This document shows positions 1 to 6,969 of a stretch of 15,020 nucleotides of DNA, piece by piece (position 1 is the stretch's first letter; each line of letters opens with the position of its first letter). The DNA is taken from assembly GCA_002474405.1 (NCBI GenBank), contig DLQW01000039.1, positions 846-15,865 on the forward strand, read 5' to 3'. The stretch comes from Christensenella sp. UBA7597 (GTDB lineage Bacteria; Bacillota; Clostridia; Christensenellales; Borkfalkiaceae). The position numbers were made by a program, and so were the translations under genes. The notes beneath the pieces are model-generated. The model was not told where the DNA came from, did not search any database, and worked only from the letters and a program-made list of their open reading frames with translations.

Positions 1-157
1 GGAAGCCTTGACGAAGGCAAGGATTAGCCTTTTTGCTGAAGAAAATTTTGTGAGCAAAATTTTATGCAGGCAAGAGGGGAAGGCTTGGAAAGAATGGGAA
101 ATTTGAATCGACCTCTCTCGGCGCTTTGCGCCACTCTCCCCGAAGGGGAAAGCAAGG
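1..157 (+). repeat. Interspersed hairpin repeat, partial composite (B end, C tail, A block)
   Basis: This block is cut by the left edge of the window. Positions 1-74 match 3018-3091 at all but about five positions; the shared part includes the inverted repeat AAAATTTTG (42-50) and CAAAATTTT (55-63). An A-type block follows at 110-157: a CCTCTCTCGG lead, a short GGCGC/GCGCC stem, then CTCCCCGAAGGGGAAAGCAAGG. The same modules recur in this orientation elsewhere in the window. No convincing gene lies here; the open frames on either strand are repeat sequence. Confidence 0.85.
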
Positions 158-246
158 ATAAGGCAGCGGATGCTCGCCACTTAACTCGCCGGGATTGCTT
201 CGACAGCAACCCGGCGAGGGGCGCCCGAAGGGGAAAGCAAAGGATA
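158..246 (+). repeat. Long hairpin with A-type repeat end
   Basis: CTCGCCGGG (185-193) pairs perfectly with CCCGGCGAG (210-218). Inside it TTGCT (195-199) pairs with AGCAA (205-209) around a five-base loop, giving a 14-bp stem with one bulged A. CCCGAAGGGGAAAGCAAAGG follows, which is the usual end of the A-type repeat. It lies just beyond the 3' end of the minus-strand gene at 269 and might stop or protect that transcript, but no T-run follows it on the minus strand. Confidence 0.7.
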
Positions 247-268
247 CATGGTTTGGTTATAAAGCGTT

Positions 269-979
269 TCAGGAGAAAGGATCGTCGCCGGGGTAGTTCT
301 TCTTTTTCGGCGGGCGGAGCACAAGGGCGGCTAAGGTGGGGATGAGCAGACATAAGAGCGCTAAAAATACAATCTGTGCGGGCGATAATCCTTTGCCCGA
401 TTCCTGCGGGTTTTCGGAGGGGTCGTCGGGGACGGGTTGCTGCGTTTTATCGGCGTATTCTGTGTTTTTGACGTACGTGAAGCCCATGGGGCGTTCTACG
501 TAGCCGAGACTGTCGCCGCGGAGCACGTAACAATACGTTTTTCCGTTTTCGGAATAATCTCCGTAATAGGTGCACGTTACCGTGATGCGGGAGAGAATAT
601 CTCCCGATTTATCCGAATAGCCCGGAGAATAGTAGGTGATTTCGATTTTTTTATCAAGGTAGGGCGTTTCGGGAACGAAGTCTACGGGAATGACGGCGGA
701 TTTTTCGACGAAGCCCGTGAGTTTACGGGACCCGACGGAATCTTCAAGGTAGGAAACGCGGTAGTAGTTGTTGGTTTCGCCGATGACGCAGACAAAGTAC
801 GTTTCGGGCAGGTAGAAAAGGAGAAGGCGGGTAGCCTCCTCTGCGTCGGAATAAAACGCGACGTTCGCGCCGGGAATATAAGCATAATACGTTGATTCCG
901 CCGTTGCTTTTTTTCGTTCCGTGCCGAAGGGGAAGAACAGAAAAGAAAGCAACAGAAGCAGTGCGAAAATTCTCTTCAT
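269..979 (-). CDS. Secreted, C-terminally membrane-anchored protein with SH3-like segments
   Basis: The predicted protein has 236 residues and starts MKRIFALLLLLSFLFF, a clear signal peptide ending near residue 25-28. The exported part has two stretches resembling bacterial SH3 domains. The first is near residues 30-100 (NNYYRVSYLED, then LTGFVEKSAV); the second is near 110-170 and ends DSLGYVERP. A Pro/Asp/Ser-rich linker leads to one membrane helix at about 201-221, followed by a basic, cytoplasmic-looking tail (RPPKKK). It is probably a surface protein held in the membrane, with a wall- or ligand-binding ectodomain; the function is not known. An alternative start nine bases upstream (988) adds three residues, and neither start has a clear ribosome binding site. 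It is divergent from the terminase gene with only about 55 bases between them and does not look like a phage gene. Confidence 0.72.
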   Translation of the reverse strand: MKRIFALLLLLSFLFFPFGTERKKATAESTYYAYIPGANVAFYSDAEEATRLLLFYLPETYFVCVIGETNNYYRVSYLEDSVGSRKLTGFVEKSAVIPVDFVPETPYLDKKIEITYYSPGYSDKSGDILSRITVTCTYYGDYSENGKTYCYVLRGDSLGYVERPMGFTYVKNTEYADKTQQPVPDDPSENPQESGKGLSPAQIVFLALLCLLIPTLAALVLRPPKKKNYPGDDPFS

Positions 980-1034
980 ACCCGACATTATAAAGGGCGG
1001 GAGCGGGTGGGATTTTGGGAGTTTGATACGAAAA

Positions 1035-2474
1035 ATGAGAGAAATTGTAGAAAGGCTGCGGGCGATTGAGGCGGAGCAGAAAAAACGGGCGGAGGACAAT
1101 AAGCTGGCGCTGTACAACGCGGGCAGAAAAAGACATTTAAAGCAGATTGCGTTTCATAAATGCAAGAAGCGCAACCGCTGGGTGTTCGGCGGGAACCGCT
1201 CCGGAAAAACGGAGTGCGGGGCGGCGGAGTGTGTGTATATCGCGCGGGGGATTCATCCGTACAGGAAAAACAAGCCGGACACCGCGGGGTGGGTGGTTTC
1301 GCTTTCGGCGCAGGTGCAGCGGGATGTGGCACAGAAAAAGATTCTTGCCTATCTGAGGCGGGACTGGATAGACGACATTGTGATGCAAAGCGGGAGAAAG
1401 GATTCTCCCGAAAACGGCATTATCGATTTTATCCGTGTGAAGAACGTATTCGGCGGCGTTTCTGTGATCGGGTTTAAAAGCTGCGACCAAGGACGGGAGA
1501 AATTTCAGGGGGCGTCGCTGGATTACGTGTGGTTTGACGAGGAGCCGCCGGAGGAGATATACGACGAATGCCGCATGCGCGTGTTTGACAGGCGCGGGGA
1601 TATTTTCGGGACGATGACGCCTTTGAAGGGGCTGACGTTTGTGTACGAGCGCATTTATCTGAATAAATTTTCGGACGGCGAGGTATGGTATGAGTTTATG
1701 GAGTGGGCGGACAACCCGTATCTTTCGAAGCGGGAGATTGCGGCGCTGACCGCGTCGATGGACGAAAGCGCGGCGCAGCAGCGGAGATACGGGAGGTTTG
1801 CGGCGGCGGGGGCGGGGCTGGTTTACCCCGAATTCGACGAACGCGTGCATGTGATAGAGCCGTTTGAAGTGCCGAAGGAGTGGCAGGACAATATTTCGAT
1901 TGATCCGGGGCTGAACAATCCGCTTTCGGCGCACTGGTATGCGGTGGATTTCGACGATAACGTGTATGTGGTTTACGAGCATTTCGCGGCGGGAAAGGAC
2001 ATCGATTTTCATGCGGAGGCGATACGGGAAATCTGCGAAAAGCTGGACTGGAAGCGCGATTCGCGGGGGCGGGTGTGCGCGCTGATAGACAGTGCGGCGA
2101 AGCAGCGGACGCTTTCCGGGGTGAAGAGCGTATGCGAGCTGTTTTACGAGCGGGGGATTCTGGTGAACCCCGAAGTGAACAAGGATTTGTTTTCGGGAAT
2201 TTCGTGCGTGAAGAGTTATCTGCGGCGGGATAACGGATTGCCGGACATTTACATATTTTCGAATTGCGTGCAGCTGATCAGGGAGCTGAAAAAGTATTTC
2301 TGGGGAGCGGGGGACGTTCCGAAAAAGGAGGACGACCACGCGCTGGACGAAATGAGGTACTATCTGATGTCGCGTCCGAAAAGGCTGCCGCCGCAGGAGG
2401 AGAAATCGGAAGTGCAGAAGGACAAGGAGCGGCTGTGGCGGAAGATTGCGAGGACGAGAAGAAAGAGAGGCTGA
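1035..2474 (+). CDS. terL: Phage terminase large subunit (packaging ATPase and nuclease)
   Basis: This is the motor that pumps DNA into the prohead and cuts the concatemer. The 479-residue protein has the full motif set. The ATPase Walker A is GGNRSGKT (about residues 52-59), Walker B is YVWFDEEP (about 164-171), and the coupling motif is GTMTPLKG (about 192-199). The C-terminal RNase H-like nuclease has three acidic positions: ISIDPG (D290), ALIDSA (D352) and the DDHALDEMRYY stretch (about D434-D438). Length and motifs are normal for an intact enzyme. The ATG at 1035 has a GGGAG about 13 bases upstream; an in-frame ATG at 921 would overlap the divergent gene and adds unlikely sequence. A TTG at 1023 is possible but sits too close to the GGGAG. 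It is the first gene of the virion block. No promoter is evident in the short divergent gap. Confidence 0.95.
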   Translation: MREIVERLRAIEAEQKKRAEDNKLALYNAGRKRHLKQIAFHKCKKRNRWVFGGNRSGKTECGAAECVYIARGIHPYRKNKPDTAGWVVSLSAQVQRDVAQKKILAYLRRDWIDDIVMQSGRKDSPENGIIDFIRVKNVFGGVSVIGFKSCDQGREKFQGASLDYVWFDEEPPEEIYDECRMRVFDRRGDIFGTMTPLKGLTFVYERIYLNKFSDGEVWYEFMEWADNPYLSKREIAALTASMDESAAQQRRYGRFAAAGAGLVYPEFDERVHVIEPFEVPKEWQDNISIDPGLNNPLSAHWYAVDFDDNVYVVYEHFAAGKDIDFHAEAIREICEKLDWKRDSRGRVCALIDSAAKQRTLSGVKSVCELFYERGILVNPEVNKDLFSGISCVKSYLRRDNGLPDIYIFSNCVQLIRELKKYFWGAGDVPKKEDDHALDEMRYYLMSRPKRLPPQEEKSEVQKDKERLWRKIARTRRKRG

Positions 2475-2541
2475 GGTAATTTGGCGGCGGGGGAAAGCCG
2501 AGAGGGCGGTTTAAAAAAGGAAATAAAATTCGGGAGGGAGT

Positions 2542-2862
2542 ATGGAAAAAAACCAGGAAAAAGAGAAGAGAAAATCGGGAAGAAAAAAGAAAGACTCGGA
2601 GGGCGTGGGCGACGCGCTGATGAAGGTGGCGCTGGGCTGTTCGGTGGCGGAGGTTACGGAAGAATATGCGGAAGTGGACGGAAAACTGAAACTTCTGAAG
2701 CGGAAAAAGACGAAAAAAGATATTCCGCCCGATTTGAAAGCGGTGCAGCTGATTCTGGAAAAACAAGGAGGCGGCGGGGAGATTTCCGCGCTGAGCGACG
2801 AGGAGCTGGAAAAGGAAAAACAGAGGCTTTTAAAACTATTGAATGGCAACGCGAAGCAATGA
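2542..2862 (+). CDS. Small phage protein resembling the C-terminal part of terminase small subunits
   Basis: The 106-residue protein starts after a good GGGAGGGAG ribosome binding site, 67 bases past the terminase gene. The N-terminus is very basic (KRKSGRKKK). The middle reads DALMKVALGCSVAEVTEEY, then a Lys-rich strand and KKDIPPDLKAVQLILEKQ. From memory, this ALG..EVTEE...KK.(V/I)PPD..A...L.. pattern occurs in many Clostridia phage small terminases, ahead of an NRRPDxW ending that is missing here. The C-terminus is a Glu/Lys helix. If correct, it would recognise DNA for packaging, but its position after the large subunit is the reverse of the P22 order and no clear N-terminal helix-turn-helix is seen. 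It could instead be another small head protein. The gene boundaries are firmer than the function. Confidence 0.6.
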   Translation: MEKNQEKEKRKSGRKKKDSEGVGDALMKVALGCSVAEVTEEYAEVDGKLKLLKRKKTKKDIPPDLKAVQLILEKQGGGGEISALSDEELEKEKQRLLKLLNGNAKQ

Positions 2863-2881
2863 ACGGGCGTAAGCGGATTTT

Positions 2882-3092
2882 GACCTCTCTCGGCTCGCTA
2901 TCGTTCGCCACTCTCCCCGAAGGGGAAAGCAAGAGAAGCTTTGACTGAATGTTTTTTCGGAGATGAAACTGCCCCTCATTCGTCCAAAGCTCTGCTTTGT
3001 CCACCTTCCCCCCAAGGGGAAGGCTTGACGAAGGCAAGGATTATACTTTTTGCCGAAGAAAATTTTGTAAGCAAAATTTTATGCAGGCAAGG
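2882..3092 (+). repeat. Interspersed composite hairpin repeat between terminase genes and portal
   Basis: This block fills most of the 302-base gap before the portal gene. It holds an A block (2882-2933, ending CTCCCCGAAGGGGAAAGCAAG), a B block (2969-3030, ACTGCCCCTCATTCG to CCTTCCCCCCAAGGGGAAGG), and a C tail with the inverted repeat AAAATTTTG (3059-3067) and CAAAATTTT (3072-3080). Positions 3018-3091 are the sibling copy of 1-74. The rest of the gap, to 3164, is AT-rich leader with the portal ribosome binding site AAGGAGA at 3152-3158. Confidence 0.85.
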
Positions 3093-3164
3093 CTTCACAT
3101 TTTTGCAAAGCGGAGAAAGTACGTTACAAAACAGTCATTTTTAAATTATATAAGGAGATTATTT

Positions 3165-5054
3165 ATGCAGGAAAACGAACAGGTTCGGCAAATGAAGGAA
3201 AGAGAAGAGGAAAAACGGCGCGAGCGGCTGGCATATGAAATTACGCTCGATTTCCGGGCGCGCCGCGAGGCGAGAAGAAACATAGAAAACGGGTGGTCGT
3301 TGAATATGCAGTTCGTGGCGGGAAATCAGTATTGCGACGTTACCCCCGAAGGCGGACTGGAAGAAGAGGACGCGCAATATTTCTGGCAGACGCACCGCGT
3401 GTTTAACCATATTGCTCCTACGGTGGATTCGCGCGTGGCGAAGCTGGTGAAATCGATTCCCGAAGTGAAAGCCGCGCCTTTTTCCGACGAAGATTCCGAT
3501 ATGCGCGCGGCACAGCTTTCTACGGGGATTCTTGCGTATGCGTTCGATCGGGCGAAGGCGAACGAGGCGATTGCCGACGGCATTATGTGGAGCGAGGTGT
3601 GCGGCTGCGTTTTTTACAAGGTATGCTGGGACGAAACGGCGGGGCGCAAAGTGGGGTTGGACGAAAACGGCGCGCCTTTATACGAGGGGGAAGCCTGCAT
3701 TTCGGTAACTCCGCCGTACGAAATTTTTCCCGACAGGCTCGATTGCGAATTTTCGGCAATTTCCAGCCTGATACACGCGCAGGCGGTTTCGACGGAGTAC
3801 ATAGCGGATACGTTCGGCGTGGCGGTGGCGCCCGACCCCGAAAGCGAATTTTCGGGAGTGAATTCCGGCGCGGGGATTCCGGGCGTTTCGGCGGCGCAAT
3901 TTACCCGCGAGGCAAGCAAGAGCGGCGGAAAAACGACGCCCGGCAGAGTGATTCTGCTGGAGCGGTATACGTTGCCGACGAAAGAGCACCCGAACGGGAA
4001 ACTGGAGATTGCCGCGGGCGGAAAGCTGTTGTACGAAGGGGAGCTGCCGTATAAAAACGGGTTGCGGGGCGAACGGGTGCTGCCGTTTGTGAAGCAGGAT
4101 TGCTTGAAACAGCCGTCAAGATTTTTCGGAAGTTCGATTGTAGACAGGCTGATCCCCGTGCAGCGGGCGTATAATGCGGTGCGGAACAGAAAACACGAAT
4201 TTTTAAGCCGTATCGCGGCGGGCGTGCTTGCCGTGGAGGACGGTTCGGTGGATACGGACGCGCTTGCGGAAGAGGGGTTGGCTCCCGGTAAAATTCTGGT
4301 GTACCGACAGGGGAGCCGCGTGCCGGAAATGATGAATTTCGGTTCGATTCCCGATGATTTCGCCAAGGAAGAAGAGTGGCTGGAAAAGGAATTTTCGGTG
4401 GTGAGCGGGGTATCGGATTTATCGCAGAGTTCTACGCCGACACGGGTAACGAGCGCGACGGGACTGCAGCTTTTATTATCGCAGGACGATTCGAGAATGG
4501 CGGCGACGAAAGAAAATCTGTGCGCGGCGATGAAGGAAATCGCGCGGCAGGTGGTACGGCTGTACAAGCAGTTTGCGGGAAACGCGCGGCTTCTGTGCGT
4601 GGCGGGCGAAGGCGGAAAAACACAGACGTACTATTTCAGTTCGGAAGAGCTTTCCTGCGACGACGTAACGTTCGGAACGGAGCAGAATCTGAGTGCGGAA
4701 GAAAGAAAAGAGACGATTCTGAGTTTGCTTTCGGCGGGGATTCTGACGGGCGAGGACGGGAAAATTCCGCAAAACAACAAGAACCGGATTCTGGAAGCGT
4801 TCGGGCTGGGAAGTTACGAAAACTGCAGGGATATTTCGGCATTGCATGAGGAATGCGCGCGCGAGGAAAATTTGAAAATGCGGGAAGGGGAAAGCGTGCG
4901 CGTGGACGAACTGGACGACCATGAGGCGCATATTGCGGAACACTTGCGCTACTATTTTTCGCAGGAAGGGCGCGCGCTTGCGGCGGAGAAACGAAAGCTG
5001 TTTGCGGAGCATATCGGGGAGCATAAGCGCTCGGCGGCGAAAATAACGGATTGA
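3165..5054 (+). CDS. Phage portal protein, P22/podovirus type
   Basis: The portal is the twelve-subunit ring at the capsid vertex through which DNA enters and leaves and to which the neck attaches. The 629-residue protein begins with a charged helix (about residues 7-45). It continues with NGWSLNMQFVAGNQY (about 42-56), THRVFNHIAPTVDSRVAKLV (about 76-95) and SVTPPYEIFPDR, a pattern typical of large portals of the P22 family. The C-terminal third is rich in Glu/Lys and helical (HDEEHIAEHL-like sequence near the end), as expected for the barrel or wing. Length fits P22-like portals (about 600-750). The ATG at 3165 has AAGGAGA seven bases upstream. The frame stays open upstream through repeat DNA, but that part is not gene-like. 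Repeat blocks flank it on both sides. Confidence 0.88.
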   Translation: MQENEQVRQMKEREEEKRRERLAYEITLDFRARREARRNIENGWSLNMQFVAGNQYCDVTPEGGLEEEDAQYFWQTHRVFNHIAPTVDSRVAKLVKSIPEVKAAPFSDEDSDMRAAQLSTGILAYAFDRAKANEAIADGIMWSEVCGCVFYKVCWDETAGRKVGLDENGAPLYEGEACISVTPPYEIFPDRLDCEFSAISSLIHAQAVSTEYIADTFGVAVAPDPESEFSGVNSGAGIPGVSAAQFTREASKSGGKTTPGRVILLERYTLPTKEHPNGKLEIAAGGKLLYEGELPYKNGLRGERVLPFVKQDCLKQPSRFFGSSIVDRLIPVQRAYNAVRNRKHEFLSRIAAGVLAVEDGSVDTDALAEEGLAPGKILVYRQGSRVPEMMNFGSIPDDFAKEEEWLEKEFSVVSGVSDLSQSSTPTRVTSATGLQLLLSQDDSRMAATKENLCAAMKEIARQVVRLYKQFAGNARLLCVAGEGGKTQTYYFSSEELSCDDVTFGTEQNLSAEERKETILSLLSAGILTGEDGKIPQNNKNRILEAFGLGSYENCRDISALHEECAREENLKMREGESVRVDELDDHEAHIAEHLRYYFSQEGRALAAEKRKLFAEHIGEHKRSAAKITD

Positions 5055-5071
5055 TAAAAAGAGAATTTAAG

Positions 5072-5503
5072 TAGCCCTCTCTCGTCGCCGGCGTACCGCC
5101 CGCGACACTCTACTTGCTGCGCTTGCCTGACGGCAACGCAACAAGGATTCCCCGCTACCGTAGGTTTTTTCTCTTTTTCTCCTGAGGGAGAAAAAGAGAA
5201 AAAGGGGAAAGCAAGGGGAGTGTTGACAAATGACTTTTCGGAGATGGAACTGCCCCTCATCACCGCCGCTTTGCGGCAGAGCTTCCCCCCAAGGGGAAGC
5301 CGCGTAGCGGCTGACAATTTTTGCCGAAAAAATGAAGTTTACTGAATTTTTTTCAGGCAAGGGGAAGGCTTGGGATAAGGCAAAAATTTTAATAGACCTC
5401 TATCGGCTCGCATGCGCTCACCACTCTCCCCGAAGGGGAAAGCAAGGATAATGTTGGCATAACGGAACAGGCTAAGCCTGCCCGAAAGAGAAAAGCAAGG
5501 GGT
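5072..5503 (+). repeat. Interspersed composite hairpin repeat between portal and scaffold genes
   Basis: The 488-base gap after the portal gene holds an elongated A block (5072-5217). Inside it is a perfect 17-bp hairpin of arms 5166-5182 and 5187-5203 with loop TGAG. A B block with GCCGC/GCGGC stem plus C tail follows (5222-5373), then another A block (5393-5448) and a degenerate piece near 5460-5503 (GGCTAAGCCTGCCCGAAAG). Segment 5222-5373 is nearly identical to 6470-6622 on the other side of the scaffold gene, including 68 identical bases at 5242-5309. No gene is supported here; the minus-strand open frames are repeat sequence. Confidence 0.87.
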
Positions 5504-5542
5504 AAAAAACAAATATTTATAAAGAAAAAGGAGGTATTTTAT

Positions 5543-6280
5543 ATGCAAAAAACATGTAATGAGGAGAACGCACACGCGAATAAGACATACGGGGGAACGG
5601 ACGGCGCAGACGCAGTTGCCGCAAAGGCAATCAGGTCCGCTTTGCCCCCGAAGTTTAAAGACGTGAGCGCCCTCGCGGAGGCTTACAACGCTCTTCAGGC
5701 GGAATTTACCCGTCGCTGTCAGCGCCTGAAGGAGTTGGAAATGCGTGCGGAAGAATATTCCGCTAAAGCTTCGGAACAATCGGACAACAAATCGTTTTCC
5801 GATGACGTCGGCGGCGTGCACGCTGCGGACGGCAAAGATTCGTCGGTAAAACAGACGGAAAACGGGATTGGATCGGGCGAAGAAGCATTTACGGAACATG
5901 GGAAAGCAGCAGCCGACGCATCGGCTGGAACGGCGGATCCAGGAACGGAAAAATCCGACGTTTCCGAAATGGAAAAGGCGGGAAGCGCCGCGGCGAGCGA
6001 TGATGCGGGGAACGGAGAGAGTGAAGCGAAGTTAGCCGTGTCCGCGCGGAAATCTGCCGGTGCGGCTGTGCCCGCGGAACATCGTGAAAAGAAAGGCTCT
6101 GACGAGGGGATTGACGAGGAAACGCGCCTGAAAATTATCGGCGAATATCTTGACTCGCTGCGGAAAAACGCCGCGCCGCTTGCAAGGGGTGGAGCTGGAA
6201 CGTTCGGTACGCCGCCTGTGAAGGCGACCTCGCTGGAGGAAGCCGGGGCAATGGCGCTCAGGGCGTTCAGGCGGGGATGA
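5543..6280 (+). CDS. Probable phage scaffolding protein
   Basis: The 245-residue protein is acidic and low in complexity. A conserved-looking head, PPKFKDVSALAEAYNALQAE (about residues 35-54), runs into a helical Glu/Arg stretch. A long Ala/Glu/Asp/Lys/Ser-rich disordered middle follows (about 75-195), then a short end with RLKIIGEYLDSLRKN (about 196-210) and LEEAGAMALRAFRRG. Scaffolding proteins guide capsid assembly, leave the particle, and are usually disordered or helical with a basic helix-turn-helix end that binds the coat. Composition, length and place directly before the capsid gene all fit. AAGGAGG (5528-5534) lies eight bases before the ATG. It is bracketed by near-identical repeats. 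No protease motif is seen, so a fused capsid protease is unlikely. Confidence 0.72.
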   Translation: MQKTCNEENAHANKTYGGTDGADAVAAKAIRSALPPKFKDVSALAEAYNALQAEFTRRCQRLKELEMRAEEYSAKASEQSDNKSFSDDVGGVHAADGKDSSVKQTENGIGSGEEAFTEHGKAAADASAGTADPGTEKSDVSEMEKAGSAAASDDAGNGESEAKLAVSARKSAGAAVPAEHREKKGSDEGIDEETRLKIIGEYLDSLRKNAAPLARGGAGTFGTPPVKATSLEEAGAMALRAFRRG

Positions 6281-6348
6281 AAGTCGGGCTAAACGGCTTG
6301 CGGGGTGCGCTGCGGGGCGGCGGGGCAGGAAAGAGGGAAAAAGGGAAT

Positions 6349-6907
6349 AGACCTCTATCGGTTCGCATGCGCTCACCACTTTCCCCGAAGGGGAAAGCAA
6401 GGGGCTTTGCGCCACTCTACTTGCCGAGCTTGCCTGACGGCAACGCAACAAGAGGAAAGCAAGGGAAACGTTGACCAAATGGCTTTTCGAAGATGGAACT
6501 GCCCCTCATCACCGCCGCTTTGCGGCAGAGCTTCCCCCCAAGGGGAAGCCGCGTAGCGACTGACCATTTTTGCCGAAAAAATGAAGTTCACTGAATTTTT
6601 TTCAGGCAAGGGGAAGCCTTGGCGTAAGGAAAGAATTTAAACAGACCTCTCTCGGCGGCTTCGCCGCCACTCTCCCCGAAGGGGAAAGCAAGGGGCTGCG
6701 AATATGAAGCTGAATTTTGAGCGAAAAGTTTCTTATCGGTTGTTCGACTGCCCCTCATCTGTCGCCGTACGGCGACACTAGGCTGCCGAAGCTGCCTTAG
6801 AACGGCAGTTCGGCAAGAAAAGCCCCCCCAAGGGGAAGGCTTGAAAAAAAGGCGGAATTTAAATTAACCGCTCTACAGGCGAAGCCTGCCCGAAAAGGGA
6901 AAACAAG
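6349..6907 (+). repeat. Interspersed composite hairpin repeats between scaffold and capsid genes
   Basis: The 689-base gap between the scaffold and capsid genes is mostly repeat. It holds an A block (6349-6402), a partial second A block containing TTGCCTGACGGCAACGC (6405-6465), and a B block plus C tail (6470-6622, sibling of 5222-5373). A further A block at 6642-6692 has the stem GGCGGC/GCCGCC. A B block at 6745-6845 has the stem GTCGCC/GGCGAC. A degenerate A block lies near 6867-6907. The remaining bases to 6969 are an AT-rich leader with AAGGAGA at 6953-6959. I see no gene in the gap. Confidence 0.87.
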
Positions 6908-6969
6908 CAGCTGCGAATATGAAGCTGCATGCAAACAACAAAAATTAAAATTAAGGAGAATTTAAAATT

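Noticed and set aside
1..268. tRNA or other classical RNA gene in the hairpin-rich left end
   Set aside because: No cloverleaf, anticodon arm or CCA end can be drawn; the hairpins are explained by the repeat family.
437..895. Plus-strand frame of 152 codons
   Set aside because: It is the shadow of the secreted-protein gene on the minus strand, which has a clear signal peptide and membrane helix.
921..1034. Upstream in-frame ATG for the terminase (position 921)
   Set aside because: It would overlap the first ~60 bases of the divergent gene, adds 38 residues of atypical sequence and lacks a ribosome binding site.
1137..2339. Long minus-strand open frame of 400 codons
   Set aside because: It is antisense to the terminase large subunit, which carries all its motifs; the reverse product is Arg/His/Pro-rich with no recognisable domain and no ribosome binding site.
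2997..3164. N-terminal extension of the portal frame
   Set aside because: These 56 codons read through the B/C repeat; the ATG at 3165 has a strong ribosome binding site at the right distance.
3614..4567. Minus-strand open frame of 317 codons
   Set aside because: It is antisense to the portal gene; it follows from GC-rich codons on the + strand and shows no domain or start signal.
6373..6609. Minus-strand frame whose first ~40 residues match another frame at 5067-5360
   Set aside because: The shared peptide is the translation of the duplicated B/C repeat, not a conserved protein; both lie entirely in repeat DNA.
5072..6907. Possible CRISPR array in the repeat-rich gaps
   Set aside because: Copies are irregularly spaced, differ inside the stems, and are separated by genes and other repeat modules; there are no uniform spacers or cas genes.
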